In this document: positions 50,836-58,637 of the stretch, one piece after another
Numbering within the stretch: position 1 is the first letter of the stretch
Layout: the number at the start of each line of letters is the position of its first letter
DNA from: Algibacter marinivivus
GTDB lineage: Bacteria; Bacteroidota; Bacteroidia; Flavobacteriales; Flavobacteriaceae
Assembly (NCBI RefSeq): GCF_003143755.1
Contig: NZ_QFRI01000002.1
Location: forward strand, 543,953 to 607,952
Length of the DNA stretch: 64,000 nucleotides
Direction: 5' to 3'
Translations under genes and position numbers: made by a program
The notes under the pieces: model-generated
The model's database searches: none
The model's input: only the letters and a program-made list of their open reading frames with translations
Told to the model about the DNA's origin: nothing

Positions 50836-51525
50836 ATGCAATTAGAAAAATTAAGAACAAACGGACACAAGTTAAACGGATTCTCTTTAGATGATATTGG
50901 AGATGACCATCTCTATACAGGTCTAGAAACACCAATGAAAGCTGATGCTTTCAAATTATCTGACGAAGAAAAAAAAGAACGTATTGCCATTTTGTTTGAA
51001 GAAATAATGGATGTTATGGGCTTAGATTTAACTGATGATTCGTTACAAGGCACTCCTAAACGTGTTGCAAAAATGTACATAGATGAAATATTTTCAGGTT
51101 TAAACCCTGCTAATAAACCAAAAGTAGCCTTGTTTGATAATAAGTATCAATACAATCAAATGTTGGTTGAGAAAAACATCACGTTCTATTCAAATTGTGA
51201 GCATCATTTTGTACCTATTATTGGTAAAGCACATGTGGCTTACATTTCATCTGGAAAAGTAATTGGCCTTTCAAAATTAAACAGAATAGTACAATATTAT
51301 GCGAAACGCCCGCAAGTTCAAGAGCGTTTAACAAACCAAATAGCTAACGAGTTAAAATCAATTTTAGACACAGAAGATGTAGCAGTAATAATAGATGCTA
51401 AACATTTATGTGTGTCTTCTAGAGGTATTAAAGATGATACTTCTTCGACGGTTACCGCGTTTTATGGCGGACAATTTAATACTTCAGAAAAAATTACAGA
51501 ATTGCAAAATTATTTAAACAGTTAA
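50836..51525 (+). CDS. folE: GTP cyclohydrolase I
   Basis: The 229-residue enzyme converts GTP to 7,8-dihydroneopterin triphosphate, the first step to folate and biopterin. Zinc ligands are visible as Cys121 and His124 (SNCEHHFVPI) and Cys192 (KHLCVSSRGIKDD), with GLSKLNRIVQYYAKRPQVQERL between them. The N-terminal 40 residues are an extension of the type common in flavobacteria. Placement inside a photolyase cluster suggests a supply of the methenyltetrahydrofolate antenna of photolyases or of protective pterins; the housekeeping copy may lie elsewhere. Confidence 0.97.
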   Translation: MQLEKLRTNGHKLNGFSLDDIGDDHLYTGLETPMKADAFKLSDEEKKERIAILFEEIMDVMGLDLTDDSLQGTPKRVAKMYIDEIFSGLNPANKPKVALFDNKYQYNQMLVEKNITFYSNCEHHFVPIIGKAHVAYISSGKVIGLSKLNRIVQYYAKRPQVQERLTNQIANELKSILDTEDVAVIIDAKHLCVSSRGIKDDTSSTVTAFYGGQFNTSEKITELQNYLNS

Positions 51526-51529
51526 TATT

Positions 51530-51748
51530 ATGGAATTAATAAACAGAGCCTTAGAATTTGAGCAAAGAAAAATGAGATCATTGTCTACTAGCGATCGTGT
51601 TAAAATCTCTAGAGAAGCAAAAGCATTAATATTAGATTTAAATCAAATCTATAAACAGCATAAAGATGAGCATATAATGGATATCATGAAGCGCTTAACC
51701 GTTATTAAAAGAAAAGTGGAAAAGCGATTAAAAGGACGTTTATTATGA
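51530..51748 (+). CDS. Small helical protein, paralogue A (72 residues)
   Basis: This 72-residue product (MELINRALEFEQRKMRSLST...) is all-helical and strongly charged. It shares most of its length with the 71-residue product of the gene at 51906: ALEFEQR, SREAK/SREVK, LILDLNQIY/LILGLNDIY, IMDIMKRLTVIK/IMDLMKRLTVIK and KRLKGR. It has no cysteine or cofactor motif. It starts 4 bases after folE, so it is in the same message. The function is unknown. Confidence 0.75.
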   Translation: MELINRALEFEQRKMRSLSTSDRVKISREAKALILDLNQIYKQHKDEHIMDIMKRLTVIKRKVEKRLKGRLL

Positions 51749-51905
51749 TAGTATAACTTTCAATATATATATTGAAATATTAGTAAATATTAAATTTTAC
51801 CTAATAATCATCAATAAAAATAGTTAATCTCACATAATTTACTATATTGGCAAAATTGGTATGCAAATTGCACCAATTAAGATAGATTAAAGATTAAAAA
51901 AAATT

Positions 51906-52121
51906 ATGGAGATTATTGACAAAGCTTTAGAGTTCGAGCAACGTAGACACACGTTTAAGACAACGAGTGAGCGTATCGAGTCATCTAGAGAAGTAAAAAG
52001 TTTAATATTAGGTTTAAACGATATCTACAAAGTAGAAAAAGATCCTGAGATTATGGATTTAATGAAGCGTTTAACAGTCATTAAACAAAAAATAGAAAAG
52101 CGGCTAAAGGGCAGGCCATAA
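51906..52121 (+). CDS. Small helical protein, paralogue B (71 residues)
   Basis: This is the paralogue of the 72-residue protein upstream, with the same frame layout: MEIIDKALEFEQR, SREVKSLILGLNDIY, then PEIMDLMKRLTVIK and KRLKGRP. A 157-base AT-rich gap precedes it and may hold a promoter; the gap has no dyad like those at 41.4 and 50.0 kb. The SDR gene follows 21 bases later. Retention of two copies in tandem suggests a useful dosage or a heterodimer; the role is unknown. Confidence 0.75.
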   Translation: MEIIDKALEFEQRRHTFKTTSERIESSREVKSLILGLNDIYKVEKDPEIMDLMKRLTVIKQKIEKRLKGRP

Positions 52122-52142
52122 AAACTAAATGCCCTGAAACCC

Positions 52143-52826
52143 ATGAAAACGATAATAGTAGTTGGTGGAAGTAAGGGCATTGGAAAAGCTTTAGTTGAAA
52201 AACTATTAGCCAATTTTAATGTTATAAACATTAGCAGAAGTACTCCAGAAATATCGCACAACAACCTAACTCACCACCAATGCGATGTTACACAAGACGA
52301 ATTACCAGAAATTGATAATGCAGACGGACTTGTTTATTGTCCTGGGAGCATTAACTTAAAACCTATAGGACGTTTAGGTATTGATGATTTTAAAAATGAT
52401 TTTGAAATCAATGTACTTGGTGCTGTAAAAGTGATTCAAAAATATCTTCCAATCTTAAAGAATGGAAGCAAACCTTCTATTGTTTTATTTAGTACTGTGG
52501 CAGCAAAACTAGGTATGCCTTACCACGCTAGTATAGCAGTTGCAAAATCGGGTATTGAAGGCTTAGTAAAATCATTAGGTGCAGAACTAGCGCCTACCCT
52601 ACGTATAAATGCAATTGCGCCAACAGTAACTGATACAGATTTAGCTTCAAAGCTATTACGAAACGAGAAGATGATAGAAAATATTACTGATCGTCATCCA
52701 CTAAAGAAATTTTTATCTCCAGAGGAAGTTGCAGATATGGCTGCATTTCTATTATCTGAAAAGTCATCATCTCTTTCAGGGCAAATATTTGAAATGGATT
52801 GTGGTATTGTAAGTTTTAAAATTTAA
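52143..52826 (+). CDS. Short-chain dehydrogenase/reductase, atypical active site
   Basis: The 227-residue protein has the SDR cofactor loop (VVGGSKGIGKAL, residues 6-17), the CPGS-type motif in place of NNAG (VYCPGSINLK) and LFSTVAAKLGMP with the active-site serine region. The usual Y-x-x-x-K is replaced: the lysine sits in AVAKSGIEGLV and the nearest tyrosine is eight residues before it (YHASIAVAK), not four. This may indicate an altered or enoyl-reductase-like arrangement. It lies 4 bases upstream of the peroxidase gene in the cluster. Confidence 0.83.
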   Translation: MKTIIVVGGSKGIGKALVEKLLANFNVINISRSTPEISHNNLTHHQCDVTQDELPEIDNADGLVYCPGSINLKPIGRLGIDDFKNDFEINVLGAVKVIQKYLPILKNGSKPSIVLFSTVAAKLGMPYHASIAVAKSGIEGLVKSLGAELAPTLRINAIAPTVTDTDLASKLLRNEKMIENITDRHPLKKFLSPEEVADMAAFLLSEKSSSLSGQIFEMDCGIVSFKI

Positions 52827-52829
52827 ATT

Positions 52830-53369
52830 ATGAATACACTAAAAGCATTTGTAGCAACATTCAGTTCAAAATCAACAGTTAAAAAGATGGATATAGACTC
52901 TATTTATGATATTAAAATTAATGCTCTTAACGATAAACCTATTGACTTAGCTAATTTTAAAGGAAAACACGTCCTTTTTGTAAATGTAGCTTCAAAATGT
53001 GGTTTTACGCCGCAGTATGAAGGTTTACAAAAGCTACACGATACTCATAAAGATAAAATTCAAATTATCGGTGTGCCTTGTAACCAATTTGGTGGACAAG
53101 AGCCTGGTAATGCTGAAGCTATAGAATCCTTTTGTCAGGTAAATTATGGTGTTACATTTCAAATTACAGAAAAAATTGATGTTAAAGGAAAGCACCAACA
53201 CCCTTTGTATACTTGGTTAACACAAAAAATTAATAATGGCGTAAAAGATTCTTCTGTAAAATGGAATTTTCAAAAATATTTAATTGATCCAGATGGCAAT
53301 TTGATAGATTATTTCTTTTCATCTACAAATCCATTAAGTTCAAAAATCACAACACATTTAAAAAAATAA
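52830..53369 (+). CDS. Glutathione peroxidase-family thiol peroxidase
   Basis: The 179-residue protein has the GPx motifs NVASKCGFTPQYEGL (peroxidatic Cys near residue 57), GVPCNQFGGQEPG (near 84-96) and VKWNFQKYLIDPDG (near 145-158). A cysteine stands where selenoproteins have selenocysteine. Bacterial members usually take electrons from thioredoxin and reduce lipid or hydrogen peroxides. The first 19 residues precede the conserved DIYDI start; an internal ATG (residue 20) is an alternative. In this cluster it would handle peroxides formed under light. Confidence 0.92.
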   Translation: MNTLKAFVATFSSKSTVKKMDIDSIYDIKINALNDKPIDLANFKGKHVLFVNVASKCGFTPQYEGLQKLHDTHKDKIQIIGVPCNQFGGQEPGNAEAIESFCQVNYGVTFQITEKIDVKGKHQHPLYTWLTQKINNGVKDSSVKWNFQKYLIDPDGNLIDYFFSSTNPLSSKITTHLKK

Positions 53370-53373
53370 AGTT

Positions 53374-53550
53374 ATGTTCGGATTATTTAAAAAGAAATCA
53401 AAATTAGAAAAACTAGAAGACAAGTTTAAAAAACTGATGAAAGAATGGCATGAGTTATCTACCATAAACCGGTCTGCAAGTGATGAAAAATATGCAGAAG
53501 CGCAAATTATTGCAGAACAAATTAATGCATTAAGAAATGAAGCTGCTTAA
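53374..53550 (+). CDS. 58-residue Lacal_2735-like small protein
   Basis: The frame starts MFGLFKKKSKLEKLEDK and continues LMKEWHELSTINRSASDEKYAEAQ, the pattern of the small flavobacterial family named Lacal_2735. It is helical with a likely coiled coil and no cysteine. Its start is 4 bases after the peroxidase stop, and its last 14 bases overlap the TspO gene, so it is translated with both. The function is unknown. Confidence 0.8.
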   Translation: MFGLFKKKSKLEKLEDKFKKLMKEWHELSTINRSASDEKYAEAQIIAEQINALRNEAA

Positions 53551-53998
53551 ATACATCTTTGTCTTTTTAATAATAAATTTTGGTGCCTTAGCTATTGGCA
53601 GTTGGCTTATGGATAATGGCCCTCAAACTGTATGGTATACCAATTTAAATCAAGCACCTTGGACACCTCCAGGATGGGTTTTTGGTGTTGCTTGGACTAC
53701 TATAATGATTTGTTTTTCAATCTACATGGCATATTTATATAAATTGAAACCAAACGCAACAGTCATCTTTTTATTTGTTGTTCAATTTATATTTAATGTT
53801 ATTTGGAACTATATTTTTTTCAATCAGCATTTGATTGGTTTTGGATTTACAACCATTTTATTACTAACTTTTATTGTTGCTACATTTACTTTTTACTTCA
53901 AAAAAGATATGGGTGCAAAAACACTTCTTATTCTCCCATATCTAATTTGGCTTTGTATTGCTACCTCTTTAAATGGATATATTTTACTGAATAACTAA
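53537..53998 (+). CDS. TspO/MBR family protein
   Basis: The 153-residue membrane protein has five helices with the TspO signature: LNQAPWTPPGWVFGVAWTTIM (residues about 37-57), NVIWNYIFF near 89, and IWLCIATSLNGYIL near the end. Bacterial TspO proteins bind porphyrins and haem and are linked to oxidative stress and to control of light-harvesting genes. It overlaps the small Lacal_2735-like gene and is followed 2 bases later by the SRPBCC gene. Confidence 0.93.
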   Translation: MKLLKYIFVFLIINFGALAIGSWLMDNGPQTVWYTNLNQAPWTPPGWVFGVAWTTIMICFSIYMAYLYKLKPNATVIFLFVVQFIFNVIWNYIFFNQHLIGFGFTTILLLTFIVATFTFYFKKDMGAKTLLILPYLIWLCIATSLNGYILLNN

Positions 53999-54000
53999 AT

Positions 54001-54462
54001 ATGAAAATATACAGACTTCATAAAAAACAGAATTTACCAATTACTATAGATCAAGCTTGGGATTTTCTATCAGACCCTAAGAACTTGAAAACTATTACGC
54101 CCGATTATATGGGGTTTCATATTCTATCTGGTGCAGACAGACCTATGTTTGCAGGACAAATTATTCAATACATCGTAACTCCAGTATTAGGTATTAAAAC
54201 CAAATGGGTTACGGAGATTACACATAGTGTTGATAAGCATTATTTTGTAGACGAGCAACGCTTTGGCCCTTATGCACTATGGCATCACAAGCATTTTATT
54301 AAAGAAATTAAAGGTGGTGTAGAAATGGAGGACATTATTGATTATAAAGTGCCTTTTGGTTTGCTAGGGCAACTTGTACACCCTATTTTAGTAAAACCAA
54401 AATTGGAAGAAATTTTTAGTTATAGAACTGAAAAACTAGAGGAACTTTTTGGTAAATACTAA
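54001..54462 (+). CDS. SRPBCC-fold ligand-binding protein
   Basis: The 153-residue protein begins MKIYRLHKKQNLPITIDQAWDFLSDPKNLKTITP, the typical start of the START/Bet-v1-like SRPBCC fold, and ends with a long C-terminal helix (IFSYRTEKLEELF). A central segment TKWVTEITHSVDKHYFVDEQ leads to GPYALWHHKHFI and the VPFGLLGQLVHPILV region. Such proteins bind lipids or pigments; members are regularly encoded beside photolyases in proteobacterial light-induced clusters. The CPD photolyase gene starts 30 bases downstream. Confidence 0.87.
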   Translation: MKIYRLHKKQNLPITIDQAWDFLSDPKNLKTITPDYMGFHILSGADRPMFAGQIIQYIVTPVLGIKTKWVTEITHSVDKHYFVDEQRFGPYALWHHKHFIKEIKGGVEMEDIIDYKVPFGLLGQLVHPILVKPKLEEIFSYRTEKLEELFGKY

Positions 54463-54492
54463 TTCTATTGTCATTAAATTTATTTTTTTTAA

Positions 54493-55800
54493 ATGAAACA
54501 AACAGTAAATATATTCTGGTTTCGTCGTGATTTAAGATTAAATGATAATGTTGGTTTTTACGAAGCTTTAAAAGGTAAAAATCCTGTTTTACCCATTTTT
54601 ATTTTTGATTCTGAAATTTTAGATAAACTCCCTGAAGACGATGCTCGTGTAATGTTTATACACGAAACACTTCAGGAAATGAAATCTACTTTACAAGACA
54701 AACACAACAGTAGCATTGCTTTGTTTTATGGTAAACCGATAAGTATTTACAAAGCATTAATTGAGGCATATAATATTGAAGCGGTTTACACCAATCATGA
54801 TTACGAGCCTTATGCTAAAAAGCGTGATGCTGAAATAGACACGTTTTTATCTAAACATCATATTCAATTTAACACTTTTAAAGATCAGGTTATTTTTGAA
54901 AAAGACGATGTAACAAAAAGTGATGGTAATCCGTATTTGGTATACACACCATACATGAAACGTTGGAAAGAAACGTTTAGGAAACTGGATTTTAAAATTT
55001 ATACTTCTGAAAAATTGCTTGATAATTTAATTTCGGGAGTAGATTTACCAAGTTTAAATTTATCGGATATTGGATTTAAAAAATCTAACCAAAAGATTGA
55101 ACCCTATACTGTAAATCCAAAATTGATTCAAGACTACGAAGCTACACGAAATTTCCCTGCACAAGATGCGACTTCTAAATTAGGACCACATTTGCGTTTT
55201 GGAACAGTAAGTGTACGTAAAATGGTAAAAAAAGCCATTGCTGAAACCAATGAAATATTTTGGCAAGAACTTATTTGGCGCGAGTTTTTTATGCAGATTC
55301 TTTGGCATTTTCCTCATACAAAAGATTCCAGTTTTAAGCCAAAGTACGACCGTATTGAATGGCGTAATAACGAAAACGAGTTTAAAGCTTGGTGTGAAGG
55401 TAAAACTGGCTACACGTTAGTTGATGCTGGTATGCGCCAACTAAATCAAACTGGGTTTATGCATAACCGTGTACGTATGTTAGTAGGTAGTTTTTTATGC
55501 AAACATTTACTTATTGATTGGCGCTGGGGAGAAGCCTATTTTGCAGAAAAACTCCACGATTACGATATGGCAAGCAATGTTGGTAACTGGCAATGGGTTG
55601 CTGGTTGTGGTGTTGATGCTGCACCTTACTTCAGGATTTTTAACCCAACTACACAAATACAAAAGTTCGATAAGGATTTAAACTACATAAAACAATGGGT
55701 TCCAGATTTTCAGGAACTGACGTATCCACAACCTATTGTAGATCATAAATTTGCTAGAGAACGCTGTTTGGAGACATATAAGCGTGCTTTGAATTTGTAA
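54493..55800 (+). CDS. phr: Class I CPD photolyase (deoxyribodipyrimidine photolyase)
   Basis: The 435-residue enzyme uses light to split cyclobutane pyrimidine dimers. It starts with IFWFRRDLRLNDN (residues 6-18). The FAD domain has IFWQELIWREFFMQILW, TGYTLVDAGMRQLNQTGFMHNRVRMLVGSFL and DYDMASNVGNWQWVAGCGVDA, the flavin-facing Asn and the WQW tryptophan being intact. The length is shorter than E. coli PhrB (472) but typical for flavobacteria. It ends the cluster and is followed by a weak hairpin. Confidence 0.95.
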   Translation: MKQTVNIFWFRRDLRLNDNVGFYEALKGKNPVLPIFIFDSEILDKLPEDDARVMFIHETLQEMKSTLQDKHNSSIALFYGKPISIYKALIEAYNIEAVYTNHDYEPYAKKRDAEIDTFLSKHHIQFNTFKDQVIFEKDDVTKSDGNPYLVYTPYMKRWKETFRKLDFKIYTSEKLLDNLISGVDLPSLNLSDIGFKKSNQKIEPYTVNPKLIQDYEATRNFPAQDATSKLGPHLRFGTVSVRKMVKKAIAETNEIFWQELIWREFFMQILWHFPHTKDSSFKPKYDRIEWRNNENEFKAWCEGKTGYTLVDAGMRQLNQTGFMHNRVRMLVGSFLCKHLLIDWRWGEAYFAEKLHDYDMASNVGNWQWVAGCGVDAAPYFRIFNPTTQIQKFDKDLNYIKQWVPDFQELTYPQPIVDHKFARERCLETYKRALNL

Positions 55801-55856
55801 ATAAAAACTACGCAAAACAACGTTTATAATTAATTACTAGTATTCAACTACCTACA

Positions 55857-55874
55857 AAAAACCATGTGGTTTTC
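55857..55874 (+). terminator. Weak hairpin terminator after phr
   Basis: AAAACC pairs with GGTTTT across a four-base loop, followed by only a mixed C/T tract. It is a plausible but weak end for the photolyase cluster. Confidence 0.4.
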
Positions 55875-55957
55875 TATTTGATTAGTATTTGTTAAATTAG
55901 TTCCTCAAATACTCAACGACATTATACACAAAGCCGCTAATTCAAAATCAAATAAAG

Positions 55958-56335
55958 ATGAAAGTTACTGCAGAAAAAAATGAAAAAGTCGCTAATATGA
56001 TATTTGCATTCATTTATCCGCTTTACTTGAATAGGCTGGTGAAAAATGATAGAACAAAAGAAGAACTTGACCAAGTAATAGAATGGTTTACTGGTTTTGA
56101 TAAAGATGATTTACAAACACTTATAAAAGATAAAGTAACTTTTGGAACATTTTTTAAAAAAGCAAAAATACACCCTAATGCACACTTGATTAAAGGTGTT
56201 GTTTGTGGTTATAGAATTGAAGACATAGAAGAAGAATTTGAATTGTACAAACAGTGCAGACAAATGGAAAAGCTGATTGATGAATTAGCAAGAGGTCGTA
56301 AAATGGATAAAATTTTACGGGAAGAAAAGAAATAA
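55958..56335 (+). CDS. DUF2200 family protein
   Basis: The 125-residue protein matches DUF2200: NMIFAFIYPLYLNRLVKNDRTKEELDQVIEWFTGF (about residues 13-47), then VTFGTFFKKAKIHPNAHLIKGVVCGYRIEDIEE (about 58-90). It is small, soluble and of unknown function. Whether it belongs to the photolyase cluster is uncertain; it is separated by 157 bases and a weak hairpin. Confidence 0.88.
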   Translation: MKVTAEKNEKVANMIFAFIYPLYLNRLVKNDRTKEELDQVIEWFTGFDKDDLQTLIKDKVTFGTFFKKAKIHPNAHLIKGVVCGYRIEDIEEEFELYKQCRQMEKLIDELARGRKMDKILREEKK

Positions 56336-56459
56336 ATCTGGTGTTTAAAAAATAATTAACTTGAAGCTACTTTGATAAATCATATTCAAATACGCTAAAA
56401 CTAACCTCTCCAAAAGTAATATACCTGTTAATTAAAAACTTAAGCTTTCAAACCGACCC

Positions 56460-56543
56460 GCGTTAGGGATTGCAGCGGCATCCTTTTTTGAGGTACGATA
56501 AAAAGATATAGCGGAAAGCCCGACCCTTGTGGTAACGCCCAAA
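56460..56543 (-). repeat. Dispersed intergenic repeat, copy 5 (short form)
   Basis: Reverse orientation: GCGTTAGGGATTGCAGCGGC, ATCCTTTTTTGAGG, AAAAAGATATAGCGG, AAGCCCGACCCTTGTGG and TAACGCCCAAA. It shares the short inner part (TCCTTTTTTG ... AGATATAGCGG) with copy 4. The rest of the 298-base gap has no gene. Confidence 0.85.
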
Positions 56544-56633
56544 CAAATACACAAAAAAATCATAACATTTTATTAAGGTTTGTGTGTTTAAAATTTTAGT
56601 ACTTTTATAATTCATCAAAAACAAACTAAAATT

Positions 56634-56996
56634 ATGAATACGCAAGAAGTAGCAAATAAATGGGCGCAAATGTGCCGTGAGGGAAAGAATTTAGAGTGTA
56701 TACAAGAACTTTATGGCGAGCATGTAACGAGTAAGGAAATGCCTGGGGTGCCTTATAGCGAAGTAGTTACGGGTAAGCAACATGTTTGGGAGAAAAGCAA
56801 ACAGTGGTTGGACAACGTGGTGGAGTTTCATGGTGGTGAGATTAGCGATCCTGTGGTGGCTGATAATCATTTTACTAGTAAAATGAGTTTTGACGTGACG
56901 TTTAAAGATCGTGGAAGACAGCAAATGGAGGAAGTTTGTGTGTTTGAGGTTAACGACGGTAAGATTGTGAACGAGCAGTTTTTCTATACGATGTAG
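56634..56996 (+). CDS. SnoaL-like (NTF2-fold) protein
   Basis: The 120-residue protein fits the NTF2/SnoaL-like fold: an N-terminal helix (QEVANKWAQMCREGKNLECIQELYGEHVTSKE), a GKQHVWEKSKQWLDNV segment, and ending strands EEVCVFEVNDGKIVNEQFFY. The polyketide-cyclase active site is not obvious, so it is probably a small ligand-binding or stress protein. Upstream codon use is normal, though it has more G than its neighbours. Confidence 0.8.
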   Translation: MNTQEVANKWAQMCREGKNLECIQELYGEHVTSKEMPGVPYSEVVTGKQHVWEKSKQWLDNVVEFHGGEISDPVVADNHFTSKMSFDVTFKDRGRQQMEEVCVFEVNDGKIVNEQFFYTM

Positions 56997-57053
56997 GCTT
57001 TTAAAACTCTTAATATTAAATTCTAATAAGGTTATACTACTTTTAAAAATAGA

Positions 57054-57656
57054 ATGATGAAAAAGATTTATTCGGTTGAAGAGTATATTGAGGAGCACGA
57101 AAATTTTGGTGAAGCCTTAACGCTTCTTCGATCTATTATAACATCTACAGAGGTTGGAGAAACCGTAAAGTGGAGCGCGCCTGTTTATACCGTAAATGGC
57201 AAAAATGTTTTAGGGCTAGGTGCTTTTAAAAACCACTTTGGTATATGGTTTTTTAATGGTGTTTTTCTTAAAGACCAACATAATTTACTGGTTAACGCCC
57301 AAGAAAACAAAACTAAAGCCTTGAGGCAAATGCGCTTTAAATCGATTGATGACATTGACAAAAACATTGTGCTGAGCTACGTCAAGGAAGCTATTGAAAA
57401 TCAAAAATTGGGTAAAGAAATTAAACCCGATAGAAAGAAAAAGGAAACGGTTATACCTGTGGAGCTTAAAAGTGTTTTAGATGCTAATACGGAGTTAAAC
57501 TTGGCGTTTAATAACTTATCGCCATATAAACAACGGGAATACTGTGAATATATACAAACAGCCAAACGAGAAGCTACCAAACAAACAAGATTGGAAAAAA
57601 TAACGCCTATGATTATACAAGGTGTTGGATTACATGATAAATATAAAAATTGTTAG
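57054..57656 (+). CDS. DUF1801/YdeI-type protein
   Basis: The 200-residue protein has an N-terminal DUF1801 domain (EVGETVKWSAPVYTVNGKNVLGLGAFKNHFGIWFFNG, about residues 28-64) and a C-terminal YdeI-like omega domain (NLAFNNLSPYKQREYCEYIQTAKREATKQTRLEKITPMI, about 157-195). Domains of this kind are found in small stress- or frataxin-like proteins of unknown role. The start at 57054 has two ATGs in a row (ATGATG). Confidence 0.85.
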   Translation: MMKKIYSVEEYIEEHENFGEALTLLRSIITSTEVGETVKWSAPVYTVNGKNVLGLGAFKNHFGIWFFNGVFLKDQHNLLVNAQENKTKALRQMRFKSIDDIDKNIVLSYVKEAIENQKLGKEIKPDRKKKETVIPVELKSVLDANTELNLAFNNLSPYKQREYCEYIQTAKREATKQTRLEKITPMIIQGVGLHDKYKNC

Positions 57657-57690
57657 GTTTTATTGCTGATTCTTAATTTAAATTCATAAA

Positions 57691-57716
57691 AAAAGCTTCC
57701 AAAAATGGAAGCTTTT
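57691..57716. terminator. Terminator between the DUF1801 gene and yajC
   Basis: AAAAGCTTCCA pairs with TGGAAGCTTTT across a four-base loop, with A and T runs on either side. It serves the convergent DUF1801 and yajC transcripts. Confidence 0.85.
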
Positions 57717-57739
57717 ATATTTTATTGCAATTAGCTAAA

Positions 57740-58036
57740 TTACTTTACAGTAGCAGGAGCATTAAGTTTAGAACTCATTTCCATAGAAATAGCAGATCTA
57801 TCAAACTTTAACTTTCCAGCCATAGTTTCAATAACACAACTATTATCTTTATCATTTAAATCTGCAATTTTACCATGTAAACCGCTTTTGGTAATTACTC
57901 TATCACCACGTTTTAATTCGGCTGCAAATTTCTTTTCTTTTTTAGCTCGTTTCATTTGTGGTGCAATCATAAAGAAATACACTACAACAAACATTAGCAC
58001 AAATGGTAGTAAACTACCGAATCCTCCTTCTCCCAT
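57740..58036 (-). CDS. yajC: Preprotein translocase subunit YajC
   Basis: The 98-residue protein has one N-terminal membrane helix (LLPFVLMFVVVYFFMIAPQMKR) and the conserved YajC cytoplasmic part (KRAKKEKKFAAELKRGDRVITKSGLHGKI). It is part of the SecDF-YajC accessory complex of the Sec translocon. It lies 12 bases after the DUF1573 gene on the minus strand, an order with nusB that is common in Bacteroidota. Confidence 0.95.
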   Translation of the reverse strand: MGEGGFGSLLPFVLMFVVVYFFMIAPQMKRAKKEKKFAAELKRGDRVITKSGLHGKIADLNDKDNSCVIETMAGKLKFDRSAISMEMSSKLNAPATVK

Positions 58037-58048
58037 TATTTAATTTAT

Positions 58049-58531
58049 TTAGCTTTTGGCTGCTACAGGTTTAACAACTTTATTAGGGTCTGGTTTTACA
58101 AAAGCTGTAATTCTTACAGTTTCAGAACCTTTTTCAGTATTAGCAGTAACTGTTATTGTTTTAGATACTTTGTTAGATCCACTTCCGTTAAACTTAACAG
58201 AAAACTTTCCAGATTCTCCTGGTAATAATGGTGCTCTACTCCAATCTTGAGGTACTGTACAACCACAAGAACTTTTAATATCAGTAATTACTAAAGGAGC
58301 ATCACCAGAATTTTTATAGTTAAATGTAGTTTCTACAGCTGTTTTAGCTTCAATTTCACCAAAATCATGTTCTTTTTTATCGAACTCAATTACAGGAAAT
58401 TTTGTTGCTACAGCATCTCTTTCAGCTGCTGCTGCGATATTTGTTTCGTCAATTTTTTTAGCTGCATTCTCTTTACAAGAAGCAAATGCAATTAAACACA
58501 TTGCGCTAAGGCCTAATATTATTTTCTTCAT
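58049..58531 (-). CDS. DUF1573 lipoprotein
   Basis: The 160-residue product has a lipoprotein signal (MKKIILGLSAMCLIAFASC). The DUF1573 domain follows (FDKKEHDFGEIEAKTAVETTFNYKNSGDAPLVITDIKSSCGCTVP), which is an immunoglobulin-like beta-sandwich with the typical SSCGCT cysteine pair. It is presumably located in the periplasm; its role is unknown. It is co-directional with nusB and yajC. Confidence 0.93.
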   Translation of the reverse strand: MKKIILGLSAMCLIAFASCKENAAKKIDETNIAAAAERDAVATKFPVIEFDKKEHDFGEIEAKTAVETTFNYKNSGDAPLVITDIKSSCGCTVPQDWSRAPLLPGESGKFSVKFNGSGSNKVSKTITVTANTEKGSETVRITAFVKPDPNKVVKPVAAKS

Positions 58532-58637
58532 AATAGATATTTTTAATATTTTTTTAGTTGAGCAAAAATAGTAATTATTTAACCGATTAAAAATTTTTGT
58601 ATTCTTCTTAACAATAATTTACACTTATTAATACTAT

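Noticed and set aside
56463-56669. 68-codon minus-strand frame
   Set aside because: It runs through repeat copy 5 and into the SnoaL-like gene; no protein similarity is visible.
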